This document shows, piece by piece, positions 1 to 6,049 of a stretch of 11,226 nucleotides of DNA (its first letter is position 1; every line of letters starts with the position of its first letter). The DNA is from an uncultured Christensenellaceae bacterium (GTDB lineage Bacteria > Bacillota > Clostridia > Christensenellales > Pumilibacteraceae): contig CAJUQF010000061.1 of NCBI GenBank assembly GCA_910588315.1, forward strand, positions 1 to 11,226. Direction: 5' to 3'. Position numbers and translations under genes: made by a program. Below the pieces are notes generated by a model. It ran no database searches. It was not told the origin of the DNA and was given only the letters and a program-made list of their open reading frames with translations.

Positions 1-390
1 TACGACGGAAGCTATCACGAAGTCGACTCGTCCGAAATGGCGTTTAAGATCGCAGGTTCCATGGCGTTCAAGGACGGCATGAAAAAAGGCGACGCGTACC
101 TTCTCGAACCTATCATGAAGGTTGACGTCACTCTTCCCGACGAGTATCTCGGCGACGTTATGGGCAACGTAAGCTCGCGTCGCGGCACGATATTCGGTAC
201 CGACCTTGTAAACGGCAGTCAGATAATCCACGCCGAGATCCCGCTGTCCGAAATGTTCGGCTACGCGACAGATCTTCGCTCGCGCACGCAGGGCCGCGGC
301 AACTACACCATGCAGTTCGATCATTATGCCGAAGTACCGCGCAATATAGCGGAGAAGGTAATAGGCGAGCGCGCCAAAGCCCAAGCATAG
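1..390 (+). CDS. fusA: Elongation factor G, C-terminal part (5' end outside window)
   Basis: This is the last 129 codons of EF-G, the translational GTPase that moves tRNA and mRNA through the ribosome after peptide-bond formation and acts with RRF in ribosome recycling. The frame is open from base 1 and stops at TAG 388-390. The visible part covers the end of domain IV (DGSYHEVDSSEMAFKIAGS) and domain V. Hallmarks are LLEPIMKVDVTLPDEYLGDV, a SSRRG turn and PLSEMFGYATDLRSRTQGRG, followed by the usual QFDHYAEVP close to the C-terminus. The GTPase domain lies upstream of the window. The next gene is tuf in the same direction, as in the str operon, but 453 bp away and with its own promoter. No U-tailed hairpin directly follows the stop, so some read-through into tuf is possible. 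Identity is secure; whether this is the main EF-G or a paralogue cannot be told. Confidence 0.96.
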   Translation, partial: YDGSYHEVDSSEMAFKIAGSMAFKDGMKKGDAYLLEPIMKVDVTLPDEYLGDVMGNVSSRRGTIFGTDLVNGSQIIHAEIPLSEMFGYATDLRSRTQGRGNYTMQFDHYAEVPRNIAEKVIGERAKAQA

Positions 391-771
391 TTCGAATTCG
401 GATGCATCGACGCATTCGGCGTCAGCGAAAAATTTTCTCGGGTCATGTACCCGAAGTACACTCCCCGTCGAAAATTTCCCGCTTCCTTGACTGCGCCGCG
501 CCTACGAATTCTCACATACGGTGTTGCGAGCGGGGTGGAAGAAACCCCGTCTACGGTGCGACTACGGCAAAATTGCTCTACGAAAGGGCATGATAACGCG
601 ATATTATCGCCCCGTCACCCGTCACACGCTATTCGAGCGCGTATAGCGCGTGTGATACTTCGTCAAGCGTCGCGATAAGTTACGACAAAAACAGCAAAAA
701 TACACTATTCAGGCAATGCTCCGCCTTGAGCGTTGCGCCGCAAAATCTTTTTAAAATCAACGTTAAAACGG
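391..771. other. Non-coding fusA-tuf spacer rich in inverted repeats
   Basis: No convincing gene is present; the short open frames here have no ribosome-binding site and look random. The stretch holds several inverted repeats. An imperfect hairpin has arms 424-437 and 470-483 (14 nt, two mismatches) and encloses a 6-bp stem at 438-454. A second hairpin lies at 531-549 (CGGGGT/ACCCCG). A 13-bp palindrome GCGATATTATCGC is at 598-610. An 11-bp stem with a 2-nt bulge spans 622-655 (TCACACGCTAT arm). None ends in a T-run, so none is a standard terminator. The region may be a structured leader or RNA, or a decayed or dispersed repeat. Confidence 0.5.
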
Positions 772-800
772 TTGAGATTTTATTAAAGTCGTGGTATAAT
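772..800 (+). promoter_or_regulatory. Sigma-A-type promoter of tuf
   Basis: The -35 box TTGAGA (772-777) and a perfect -10 box TATAAT (795-800) are separated by exactly 17 bp. Transcription should start near 807, giving a leader of about 37 nt. The ribosome-binding site GGAGG (829-833) lies 10 nt before the tuf ATG. This gives tuf strong expression independent of fusA. Confidence 0.85.
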
Positions 801-843
801 AAGGCAAATAATAAAAAAGAATTCTCTTGGAGGATAAACTAAA

Positions 844-2046
844 ATGGCAAAGGCAAAATTCGACAGAAGCAAGCCGCACGTCAACATCGGTACGATCGGA
901 CACGTTGACCACGGTAAAACCACTTTGACCGCGGCTATCACCATGGTTCTTGCGGCGAAAGGTTTGGCGGAACAAATGCGTTACGACCAGATCGATAAAG
1001 CGCCGGAAGAAAAAGCGCGCGGAATCACCATCAATACATCGCACGTCGAGTATCAGACGGCTAACCGTCACTATGCGCACGTTGACTGCCCGGGGCACGC
1101 GGACTATGTTAAAAACATGATCACCGGCGCCGCTCAGATGGACGGTGCGATCCTCGTTGTTGCTGCGACCGACGGCGTTATGCCTCAGACTCGCGAGCAC
1201 ATCGTTCTTGCTCGTCAGGTCGGCGTTCCCAAGATCGCCGTATTCATGAACAAGACCGACCAAGTCGACGATCCCGAGATGCTCGAGCTTGTCGAAATGG
1301 AAGTTCGCGAACTTCTTAGCAGCTACGGCTTCGACGGCGACAATGCTCCCGTTATCCCCGGCTCGGCGCTTAAAGCTCTCGAAGCTGCGCAGAACGGACA
1401 TGCCGACGATCCCGCTTGCGAATGTATCATGAAACTTATGGATGCTGTCGACTCGTACATTCCCACTCCGGAACGCGATGTCGATAAGCCCTTCCTTATG
1501 CCCGTCGAGGACATCTTCACGATCACCGGCCGCGGCACCGTTGCTACCGGTCGTGTAGAACGCGGCACGATCAAGGTCGGCGATCCCGTCGAAATCGTCG
1601 GTATCAAAGCGACGAAGAGCTCGGTCGTTACCGGTATCGAAATGTTCCGTAAATCGCTTGACTTCGCACAGTCGGGCGACAACGCCGGTATCCTTCTTCG
1701 CGGTGTAGACCGTAAAGATATCGAGCGCGGACAGGTTATCGCCAAACCCGGCTCCATCACCCCGCACACCGAGTTCAAAGCTCAGGTTTACGTCCTTAAA
1801 AAGGAAGAAGGCGGTCGTCATACCCCGTTCTTCAACGGCTATCGTCCGCAGTTCTACTTCCGTACGACCGACGTTACCGGCTTGGTCGAACTTCCGAAGG
1901 GCGTCGAGATGGTTACCCCCGGCGACAACGTCGACATGACCGTCACGCTTATCCACCCGATCGCCGCAGAGAAAGGCTTGCGTTTCGCTATCCGCGAAGG
2001 CGGCAGAACTGTCGGTTCGGGCGTTATTTCCGAAATCATCAAATAA
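844..2046 (+). CDS. tuf: Elongation factor Tu
   Basis: EF-Tu is the cytosolic GTPase that delivers aminoacyl-tRNA to the ribosomal A site. The protein is 400 aa, full length for the family. The GTP-binding motifs are all present: G1 GHVDHGKT at residues 19-26, the switch I region RGITIN at 59-64, G3 DCPGH at 81-85 and G4 NKTD at 136-139. Domain II shows FTITGRGTVATGRVERG, and domain III ends FAIREGGRTVGSGVISEI. The ATG is preceded by GGAGG at 829-833. The gene has its own strong promoter and a terminator directly after it, so it is probably a single-gene transcript, with possible read-through from fusA. Codon choice is strongly biased towards C-ending codons in many families, as expected for a highly expressed gene. 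No broken or missing motif is seen. Confidence 0.98.
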   Translation: MAKAKFDRSKPHVNIGTIGHVDHGKTTLTAAITMVLAAKGLAEQMRYDQIDKAPEEKARGITINTSHVEYQTANRHYAHVDCPGHADYVKNMITGAAQMDGAILVVAATDGVMPQTREHIVLARQVGVPKIAVFMNKTDQVDDPEMLELVEMEVRELLSSYGFDGDNAPVIPGSALKALEAAQNGHADDPACECIMKLMDAVDSYIPTPERDVDKPFLMPVEDIFTITGRGTVATGRVERGTIKVGDPVEIVGIKATKSSVVTGIEMFRKSLDFAQSGDNAGILLRGVDRKDIERGQVIAKPGSITPHTEFKAQVYVLKKEEGGRHTPFFNGYRPQFYFRTTDVTGLVELPKGVEMVTPGDNVDMTVTLIHPIAAEKGLRFAIREGGRTVGSGVISEIIK

Positions 2047-2085
2047 TCATATTCGGATAAAACCGATTTGCTTAAAAATAAAATC

Positions 2086-2115
2086 AACGATCTTGAATTT
2101 CAAGGTCGTTTTTTT
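2086..2115 (+). terminator. Rho-independent terminator of tuf
   Basis: The stem AACGATCTTGA / TCAAGGTCGTT (one G-T wobble, loop of about 3 nt) runs straight into a T-run through 2115. It begins 40 nt after the tuf stop codon. Confidence 0.9.
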
Positions 2116-2142
2116 GTGCCGTTAAATAAATAAAATTATACT
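2114..2142 (+). promoter_or_regulatory. Candidate promoter in the tuf-GNAT spacer
   Basis: TTGTGC (2114-2119) and TATACT (2137-2142) stand 17 bp apart directly after the tuf terminator. No gene on the plus strand follows. Two hairpins do follow: 2161-2183 (TATTTGT/ACAAATA) and 2190-2206 (GTAGAT/ATCTAC). The -35 match is modest, and chance matches in AT-rich spacers are common. Confidence 0.25.
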
Positions 2143-2280
2143 CAAGCGGCGGTACACAGCTATTTGTAGGCGTCGAACAAATACTGCACGTAGATTTTTT
2201 ATCTACTCATTTCGATAGGATAACGCAGTAACGACGAGCCGATCATTGATCGCACGAGTCGGCAAAATATTTCTTCTCGA

Positions 2281-2318
2281 TAAAACACGCATGATCTCGG
2301 TAAAGGTCTACGCGTGTT
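2281..2318 (-). terminator. Possible terminator of the GNAT gene
   Basis: On the minus strand, about 57 nt after the acetyltransferase stop, arms 2312-2318 and 2284-2290 (AACACGC/GCGTGTT) pair. An inner 5-bp stem (2304-2308 with 2293-2297) closes a 6-nt loop. The T-run after the stem is only four bases, so termination may be weak. Confidence 0.35.
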
Positions 2319-2374
2319 AATGATCGTAATATTCGAACGTGTCGGGATCGGGCTTGCGCGTCCCGGCAAGAGTC

Positions 2375-2806
2375 CTATTCTTTTTTCATTTCCGTATACG
2401 GTAACACTGTAAACCCGCATTTTTCGTAAAGCTTTACGGCGGGAACGTTTTCCGGTTCGACTTCGAGACGTTTTATACAGTCGGGATATTTTTTGTCGAT
2501 AAAGTCCAAAAATTCCTTGCCGAAACCGCGTCCGCGATAATTGTTTTCGATATAAATATCTTCTATCCAAATGCAATGTTTGCCGAACTCGGTAGAAAAA
2601 CTTTTTGCTATCATCGCATAGCCGCAAAGATCGTCGTTGTCTGCGAAAACGTAGCCTTCCAAGTACGGATTGCCGCTTAAACAATGTTCTATATCGGCAT
2701 CGAAAATTTCTTCCGAGCCGTCGGTTGACACGGCGGGGGATTTGTAGAAAGTCCGCATCATTTCTTTTATGCGCGGTTTATCGTCTTTTTGCATAGGTCT
2801 TATCAT
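2375..2806 (-). CDS. GNAT-family N-acetyltransferase
   Basis: This is a small cytosolic acetyltransferase of the GNAT fold, which moves an acetyl group from acetyl-CoA to an amine; the substrate is unknown. The 143-aa protein starts MIRPMQKDDK, the usual first beta strand of the family. The acetyl-CoA pyrophosphate-binding loop (Q/RxxGxG/A) is RGRGFG at residues 91-96, after the beta-4 segment IWIEDIYIENNYRG. The late motif NVPAVKLYEKCGF (120-132) is also typical. I chose the ATG at 2804-2806. The in-frame ATG 15 nt upstream (2819-2821) overlaps the -10 box of the promoter and so should not be transcribed as a usable start. With the chosen start the mRNA would begin at or next to the ATG, and no Shine-Dalgarno site is visible. 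It is transcribed divergently from the GrpB-like gene. Confidence 0.88.
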   Translation of the reverse strand: MIRPMQKDDKPRIKEMMRTFYKSPAVSTDGSEEIFDADIEHCLSGNPYLEGYVFADNDDLCGYAMIAKSFSTEFGKHCIWIEDIYIENNYRGRGFGKEFLDFIDKKYPDCIKRLEVEPENVPAVKLYEKCGFTVLPYTEMKKE

Positions 2807-2812
2807 AAAATC

Positions 2813-2841
2813 AGTATACATTTTATCGCGAGTTATGTCAA
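2813..2841 (-). promoter_or_regulatory. Promoter of the GNAT gene
   Basis: Read on the minus strand, a perfect -35 box TTGACA (2841-2836) is followed after 17 bp by TATACT (2818-2813). Only six nucleotides (GATTTT) separate the -10 box from the ATG at 2806. The expected transcription start is therefore the A of the start codon. Confidence 0.8.
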
Positions 2842-2855
2842 GCCGCGATCCGGTA

Positions 2856-2884
2856 TTGATTTTCGCTCTGAGATAGTATATAAT
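2856..2884 (+). promoter_or_regulatory. Promoter of the GrpB-like gene
   Basis: The -35 box TTGATT (2856-2861) and a perfect -10 box TATAAT (2879-2884) are 17 bp apart. The start should be near 2891, giving a leader of about 32 nt. Its -35 box lies 14 bp from that of the divergent GNAT promoter. Confidence 0.75.
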
Positions 2885-2922
2885 AAATTAGATATTATAA
2901 TTTTTTAGCGGACTTAAGCGTA

Positions 2923-3471
2923 ATGAATAAATTATCCGAAATGACACTCGAAGAACTCTGGCAGCTTTTTCCTATAGTATTGACCGAACATGACGAAAAT
3001 TGGGCGGTTATGTACGCCGAAGAGTCGCGGCTTTTGCGTAACGTTTTGCCGCAAAGCGCCGATATTTACCATATAGGCAGTACGGCTATAGACGGCATAT
3101 GGGCAAAGCCTATTGTAGATATTCTCGTTAACGTCGCCGCGCATTGCGATATACGCGAGATCGCGCGTGCGGTTTGCGGCGCAGGGTATATCGTTATGTC
3201 CGAGACGGACGGGCGCGTTTCGCTCAACAAAGGGTATACGGAACACGGTTTTGCCGACAGGGTTTTCCACGTGCATTTGCAAAATACCGGCAATACCGAC
3301 GAAGTACTGTTCAGGGACTATCTTAACGCGCACTCCGACGTCGCAAAGGAATACGAACGGCTTAAGCTTGCGCTGTGGAAAAAGTTCGAGCATGATCGCG
3401 ACGGATACACCGCCGCAAAGAGCGAGTTCGTAAAAAAATACACCGCAAAAGCAAAAGAGGATAATCCATGA
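2923..3471 (+). CDS. GrpB/UPF0157 family nucleotidyltransferase-fold protein
   Basis: The 182-aa protein belongs to the GrpB (UPF0157) family, which has a nucleotidyltransferase-like fold; most members have no proven reaction. Family motifs are in order: HIGSTAIDGIWAKPIVDILV at residues 50-69 (the GS...D core of the fold), FHVHL at 115-119, FRDYLNAHSDVAKEYERLK at 130-148 and a final YTAAKSEFVKK segment near 162-172. Family members commonly run about 170-190 aa, so it looks complete. The ATG at 2923 has only a weak upstream purine stretch (GCGGA) as ribosome-binding site. An N-terminal extension of about 20 residues precedes the usual start of the domain. It has its own promoter and stands divergent to the GNAT gene, which may mean shared control. 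It could act on small molecules or on resistance to them; that is only inference. Confidence 0.9.
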   Translation: MNKLSEMTLEELWQLFPIVLTEHDENWAVMYAEESRLLRNVLPQSADIYHIGSTAIDGIWAKPIVDILVNVAAHCDIREIARAVCGAGYIVMSETDGRVSLNKGYTEHGFADRVFHVHLQNTGNTDEVLFRDYLNAHSDVAKEYERLKLALWKKFEHDRDGYTAAKSEFVKKYTAKAKEDNP

Positions 3472-3533
3472 TTGGGCAAATTCAATATGCATAAATCTAC
3501 GATAATTAAATTTCCGGAAACTCATCGGAACGC

Positions 3534-3561
3534 TTGACACGGGGGGGGGGTTTGATATAAA
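3534..3561 (+). promoter_or_regulatory. Promoter with a G10 tract in its spacer
   Basis: A perfect -35 box TTGACA (3534-3539) and TATAAA (3556-3561) are separated by 16 bp, of which ten are an unbroken G run (3541-3550). One added G would give the optimal 17-bp spacing. Homopolymeric G tracts placed like this are known to drive on/off or graded phase variation by slipped-strand mispairing. A 10-bp palindrome TTTCCGGAAA lies just upstream at 3511-3520. Confidence 0.75.
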
Positions 3562-3593
3562 TAAATCGACTATTAATCTATAGGAAGAATTAT

Positions 3594-4112
3594 ATGTACA
3601 CAAATGATTTGAAGAAATCTCAAGAATTGGCGGCGTCATTGACAAAAACGGGGAAGTGGTTTTTATTGCAACTGCCCAGCGTGTTGGCGTTTATATCGGT
3701 TGTATTATTCTTATTTTTGCCGATCGTAAAAGTAAATACCGTAAAATCGGTCGAGTTCAAATTGTTCGGGGCAAACGACTATAATATCGATATCGTAAAA
3801 CCTATAATATATTGTGTTTTTATTCTGCTTACTTGTGTCGGTTTTGAATTCGGGCTCAATATGATAAGAAAAAATAAAACTGTCGTGGCGATAGTTATGT
3901 CGTTTGTTTTTGCCGTCATCGCGCTTGTTTTCACACTGCTTTTGACTTTTTACTGCAATGATGTTTTTCTTATGTTTCGTATAGCTTTCGGACGGTTTGC
4001 CGAGCGCGGGATCGTAGTTATGCTTATGCAGATAGGTGGATATCTTGCGGCGATAGACAATTTGATCTTCGGCATTGTTATCGCGGTTATTTATACAAGA
4101 AAAGCGAAATAA
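3594..4112 (+). CDS. Four-helix membrane protein, function unknown
   Basis: I do not recognise a family. The 172-aa product is an integral membrane protein with four likely helices at about residues 23-46, 70-91, 96-121 and 146-167. A short charged N-terminus (MYTNDLKKSQE) precedes the first helix. A polar loop of about 24 residues between helices 1 and 2 contains several Asp and Asn. The basic C-terminal tail (YTRKAK) suggests both ends are inside the cell. The ATG at 3594 has a good ribosome-binding site, AGGAAG at 3582-3587. The gene is visibly richer in A and T than its neighbours (many TTT, ATA and AAA codons), which could mean recent acquisition or simply membrane-protein composition. 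It is alone in its transcript, bounded by its own promoter and a strong terminator. The G10 tract in the promoter suggests variable expression. Confidence 0.75.
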   Translation: MYTNDLKKSQELAASLTKTGKWFLLQLPSVLAFISVVLFLFLPIVKVNTVKSVEFKLFGANDYNIDIVKPIIYCVFILLTCVGFEFGLNMIRKNKTVVAIVMSFVFAVIALVFTLLLTFYCNDVFLMFRIAFGRFAERGIVVMLMQIGGYLAAIDNLIFGIVIAVIYTRKAK

Positions 4113-4135
4113 TATAATTATATTTATAAATTATG

Positions 4136-4169
4136 AAAACCGTCCGTGTTGATCGACACGGACGGTTTT
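4136..4169. terminator. Bidirectional rho-independent terminator
   Basis: A perfect 14-bp stem (AAAACCGTCCGTGT / ACACGGACGGTTTT) with a 6-nt loop TGATCG lies in the 86-bp gap between the convergent genes ending at 4112 (plus) and 4199 (minus). The arm ends supply a T-run in each direction, so it can serve both genes. Confidence 0.88.
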
Positions 4170-4198
4170 GTAAATGCGATCGTAATGATAGTAGGTTA

Positions 4199-4675
4199 TC
4201 AATAATGCAGGAACCGACGCATTTCGTCGATGTTTTTCTGCTCGACCCATAACAATTTATAGCAGATATTTTTTATGTCGTTATCGACGTCCGCATACTC
4301 GGAGAGTTTGGACGTGCATTCGGTAACGCCTTTTGTAGTGCCGTCGATTATCATTTTTGCGACTTCGCTGTCGGGCGATTCGTCGTTGATTTTAAGGTTT
4401 ATCATCATGCTTGCCATCGCGCGCGAAATTTTGCTTACCGGCTTGGGATCTTGACCGTACTCTTCCAGCTTGCGCGTGATCTGCGCGCAAACGTCGGAGT
4501 AATCGAAAATATCCTTTTCCACGGCGTTTCTCAGTTCGCCGGGTCCGATATTGTTATTTACGTGTTCGAGTGTGTCACGACCCATTTGCGCGGCTTGGTG
4601 CAGTTCCTTTAAAAACTCGACGGCGCGGTCGATCTTGGTTTGCTGTTCCTTGGTAATCTCTTCGGTTGCGTTCAT
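4199..4675 (-). CDS. Uncharacterised all-helical cytosolic protein
   Basis: I cannot assign this to a named family. The 158-aa product has no signal peptide or membrane segment and reads as a string of amphipathic helices, of the four-helix-bundle or ferritin-like kind (for example KIDRAVEFLKELHQAAQMG and DSEVAKMIIDGTTKGVTE). A small Gly/Pro break (NNIGPGELR) falls after the first long helix. No di-iron EXXH pattern is evident, so metal binding is not supported. The start was set at ATG 4673-4675 because AAAGGAG at 4683-4689 lies 7 nt before it. An in-frame ATG at 4717 would translate across this ribosome-binding site. The gene lies downstream of the ArsR-type regulator on the same strand but is separated from it by 195 bp and a palindromic element, so co-transcription is doubtful. 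Confidence 0.75.
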   Translation of the reverse strand: MNATEEITKEQQTKIDRAVEFLKELHQAAQMGRDTLEHVNNNIGPGELRNAVEKDIFDYSDVCAQITRKLEEYGQDPKPVSKISRAMASMMINLKINDESPDSEVAKMIIDGTTKGVTECTSKLSEYADVDNDIKNICYKLLWVEQKNIDEMRRFLHY

Positions 4676-4742
4676 ACGTATACTCCTTTCGTTCGGATAG
4701 TATGTGCAAACCCGCAAAATAATATGCTTTTATTCGAGGAGT

Positions 4743-4770
4743 ATTTTTGCCCGCTTGCGGGAGCAAAAAT
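4743..4770. repeat. Hairpin-forming inverted repeat
   Basis: ATTTTTG and CAAAAAT enclose CCCGC/GCGGG with a TT loop and a 2-nt bulge. It lies between the helical-protein gene and the palindromic element at 4782-4871. With A/T runs on both sides it could act as a terminator in either direction. Confidence 0.6.
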
Positions 4771-4781
4771 GCGACGACGAC

Positions 4782-4871
4782 AAATTTGGTGTAATACCAC
4801 GCCCCTTGGGGCGGAACTTGCGCGCAAAGCGCGCGGGTCCGGGGCTTGCCCCGGGGTATAATACCTAATTT
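4782..4871. repeat. 90-bp palindrome-packed element with imperfect terminal inverted repeats
   Basis: The 17-nt ends 4782-4798 and 4855-4871 are inverted copies with 14 of 17 matches (AAATTTGGTGTAATACC against AAATTAGGTATTATACC). Between them are three tight GC hairpins in tandem: 4800-4813 (CGCCCC/GGGGCG, loop TT), 4820-4834 (GCGCGC twice, loop AAA) and 4839-4854 (CCGGGGC/GCCCCGG, loop TT). The right end overlaps the stop codon of the ArsR-type gene. This is the build of a small non-autonomous mobile or REP-like palindromic unit. It may also end transcription of the regulator gene. Confidence 0.7.
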
Positions 4872-5865
4872 ATTTATCCGACGTGTAATAACAGAACGTC
4901 AGATCGATGTCCTGAGGATGATCGCCGAACAGCTTGCCGAAGATATTGAATCCGCCGGGATTGAGTGCCGTATCCTTATTGCCGAACGTTATTTCGATAT
5001 AGTTCCCGTCGGCAAGTTTTAGGTCTTCGAGTTTTACGGCAGAAGAAACGTTCGAGCCGTTTATGTTAATGCCGTTTTCGTTCACGGCGACGGTCAAAAG
5101 CTGACCGTATTGCGTGTTGCTCGAACTCCACCAATCGGGATTGAGCCTGCCTCTGCGGTCGCCGAAGTCGCCGGGGCAGGTGTATGTCACTATCTCTTTG
5201 CCGTTTATCCAAAACGTGATATCCGATTTATAGTTATTATCGAAGTAAGGCGCTTCGGAGCAAATTTCGAACGACAGCGACAGTTCTTTCATTTTGTTGA
5301 GCTTGGCGGGCAGATTTCCGAATCTGTACGTTATCCTGCCTTTATCCGTATATACGAGTTGCGCGCCGAACCGCTCGGGCAGATAGCAGAACATATTGTT
5401 GTTGGGCGCATGATATGCGTTGGCCGCGGTGCAAAAATTGAAAGTATCGCCGACGAAATCGCTGAACTGCCCCACGCCGAGAGAATATGTTTCCGTGTTC
5501 ACAGATTCGCGCCGCAGATCGGAATGCAGATAAAATCTCAGATCGGCGCCGTGAAGATTGCGCGTTACAAAGCGCTGAGCGCCTCGGTTAGTATCTTTGT
5601 ATATTATGTTGCACAGCCCGGCGTCCCGCATTTTCTCCAAGTGAAAAAGCAGAGTCGTCGCCGGTATCCCGAGCGCTTTTACAAGACTTGCTACCGAAAA
5701 TACGCGCGGTTCGCGCTGCATGTATTCGAGTATATTCATGCGTACCGGATTGCCCAGCGCATTGCAGAGCTTTAACATTTTTTCTCGGTCGCCCGCATCG
5801 AGAAAATCAAGCGTTACGATCGCGCCCGGGTCTTGTGCGTAATTATTATTCTTATAGAATTTCAT
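4870..5865 (-). CDS. ArsR-type winged-helix regulator with large C-terminal sensor-like domain
   Basis: The 331-aa protein has an N-terminal winged helix (residues about 28-112) of the ArsR type: LCNALGNPVRMNILEYM is helix 1, ALGIPATTLLFHLEKMRDAGL is the helix-turn-helix with its recognition helix, and IIYKDTNRGAQRFV is the wing. The metal-binding CxC motif of classical ArsR/SmtB proteins is absent. The remaining 220 residues are beta-rich, with LSFEICSEAPYFDNNYKSDI near 197-216 and CPGDFGDRRGRLNPDWW at 230-246. I recall similar two-domain regulators beside carbohydrate genes in Clostridia and Bacilli; that is memory, not a search. The ATG has a GGAGA ribosome-binding site 9 nt upstream. The promoter abuts the operator-like repeat at 5957-5997. 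The likely role is control of itself and the divergent lipoprotein operon in response to a ligand, perhaps a sugar. Confidence 0.85.
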   Translation of the reverse strand: MKFYKNNNYAQDPGAIVTLDFLDAGDREKMLKLCNALGNPVRMNILEYMQREPRVFSVASLVKALGIPATTLLFHLEKMRDAGLCNIIYKDTNRGAQRFVTRNLHGADLRFYLHSDLRRESVNTETYSLGVGQFSDFVGDTFNFCTAANAYHAPNNNMFCYLPERFGAQLVYTDKGRITYRFGNLPAKLNKMKELSLSFEICSEAPYFDNNYKSDITFWINGKEIVTYTCPGDFGDRRGRLNPDWWSSSNTQYGQLLTVAVNENGININGSNVSSAVKLEDLKLADGNYIEITFGNKDTALNPGGFNIFGKLFGDHPQDIDLTFCYYTSDK

Positions 5866-5926
5866 TATCTGTCTCCGTATTAAACAGTCGTCGAATTTCT
5901 TGCGCCTATGCGTTTTTCTATCGTGT

Positions 5927-5955
5927 ATTATATCATACTTAATAAGAAATGTAAA
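5927..5955 (-). promoter_or_regulatory. Promoter of the ArsR-type regulator
   Basis: On the minus strand, TTTACA (5955-5950) and a perfect TATAAT (5932-5927) are 17 bp apart. The start should be near 5920, with a leader of about 55 nt to the ATG at 5865. The -35 box is one base away from the operator-like inverted repeat. Confidence 0.82.
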
Positions 5956-5956
5956 C

Positions 5957-5997
5957 TATTGTAATAGATAGCGCGGTTTAAATTATCTATTGCAATA
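5957..5997. promoter_or_regulatory. Operator-like inverted repeat between divergent promoters
   Basis: Arms TATTGTAATAGATA (5957-5970) and TATCTATTGCAATA (5984-5997) are inverted copies with one mismatch in 14, separated by 13 bp. Each arm also contains its own 10-bp palindrome, TATTGYAATA; the centres of these lie 31 bp apart, close to three helical turns. A dimeric winged-helix regulator could bind one palindrome each, with two dimers on the same DNA face. The adjacent ArsR-type protein is the obvious candidate. Confidence 0.75.
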
Positions 5998-6020
5998 AAC
6001 AAAAATTTAAGATAACCCTA

Positions 6021-6049
6021 TTGAAAACTTATATTCGTTTATGTATAAT
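6021..6049 (+). promoter_or_regulatory. Promoter of the lipoprotein operon
   Basis: TTGAAA (6021-6026) and a perfect TATAAT (6044-6049) are 17 bp apart. The start should be near 6056. The -35 box lies 23 bp beyond the operator-like repeat, so a protein bound there could either repress by looping or contact polymerase. Confidence 0.82.

Noticed and set aside
402..678. Short open frames of 63 to 85 codons in the fusA-tuf spacer
   Set aside because: No ribosome-binding site, no recognisable protein features, and they overlap inverted repeats.
763..1956. 397-codon open frame on the minus strand across tuf
   Set aside because: It is the mirror of a strongly biased EF-Tu gene; no start signal and no recognisable domain.
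4676..4717. Upstream ATG (4717) for the helical protein
   Set aside because: It would translate through the AAAGGAG ribosome-binding site; the ATG at 4675 has correct spacing.
5110..5775. 221-codon open frame on the plus strand opposite the ArsR-type regulator
   Set aside because: The minus-strand frame encodes an evident winged helix with promoter and ribosome-binding site; the plus-strand frame has neither.
4870..5865. Metal-sensing role for the ArsR-type regulator
   Set aside because: The CxC motif in the recognition-helix region and other known metal ligands of SmtB/ArsR proteins are absent, and the protein is three times longer than classical metal sensors.
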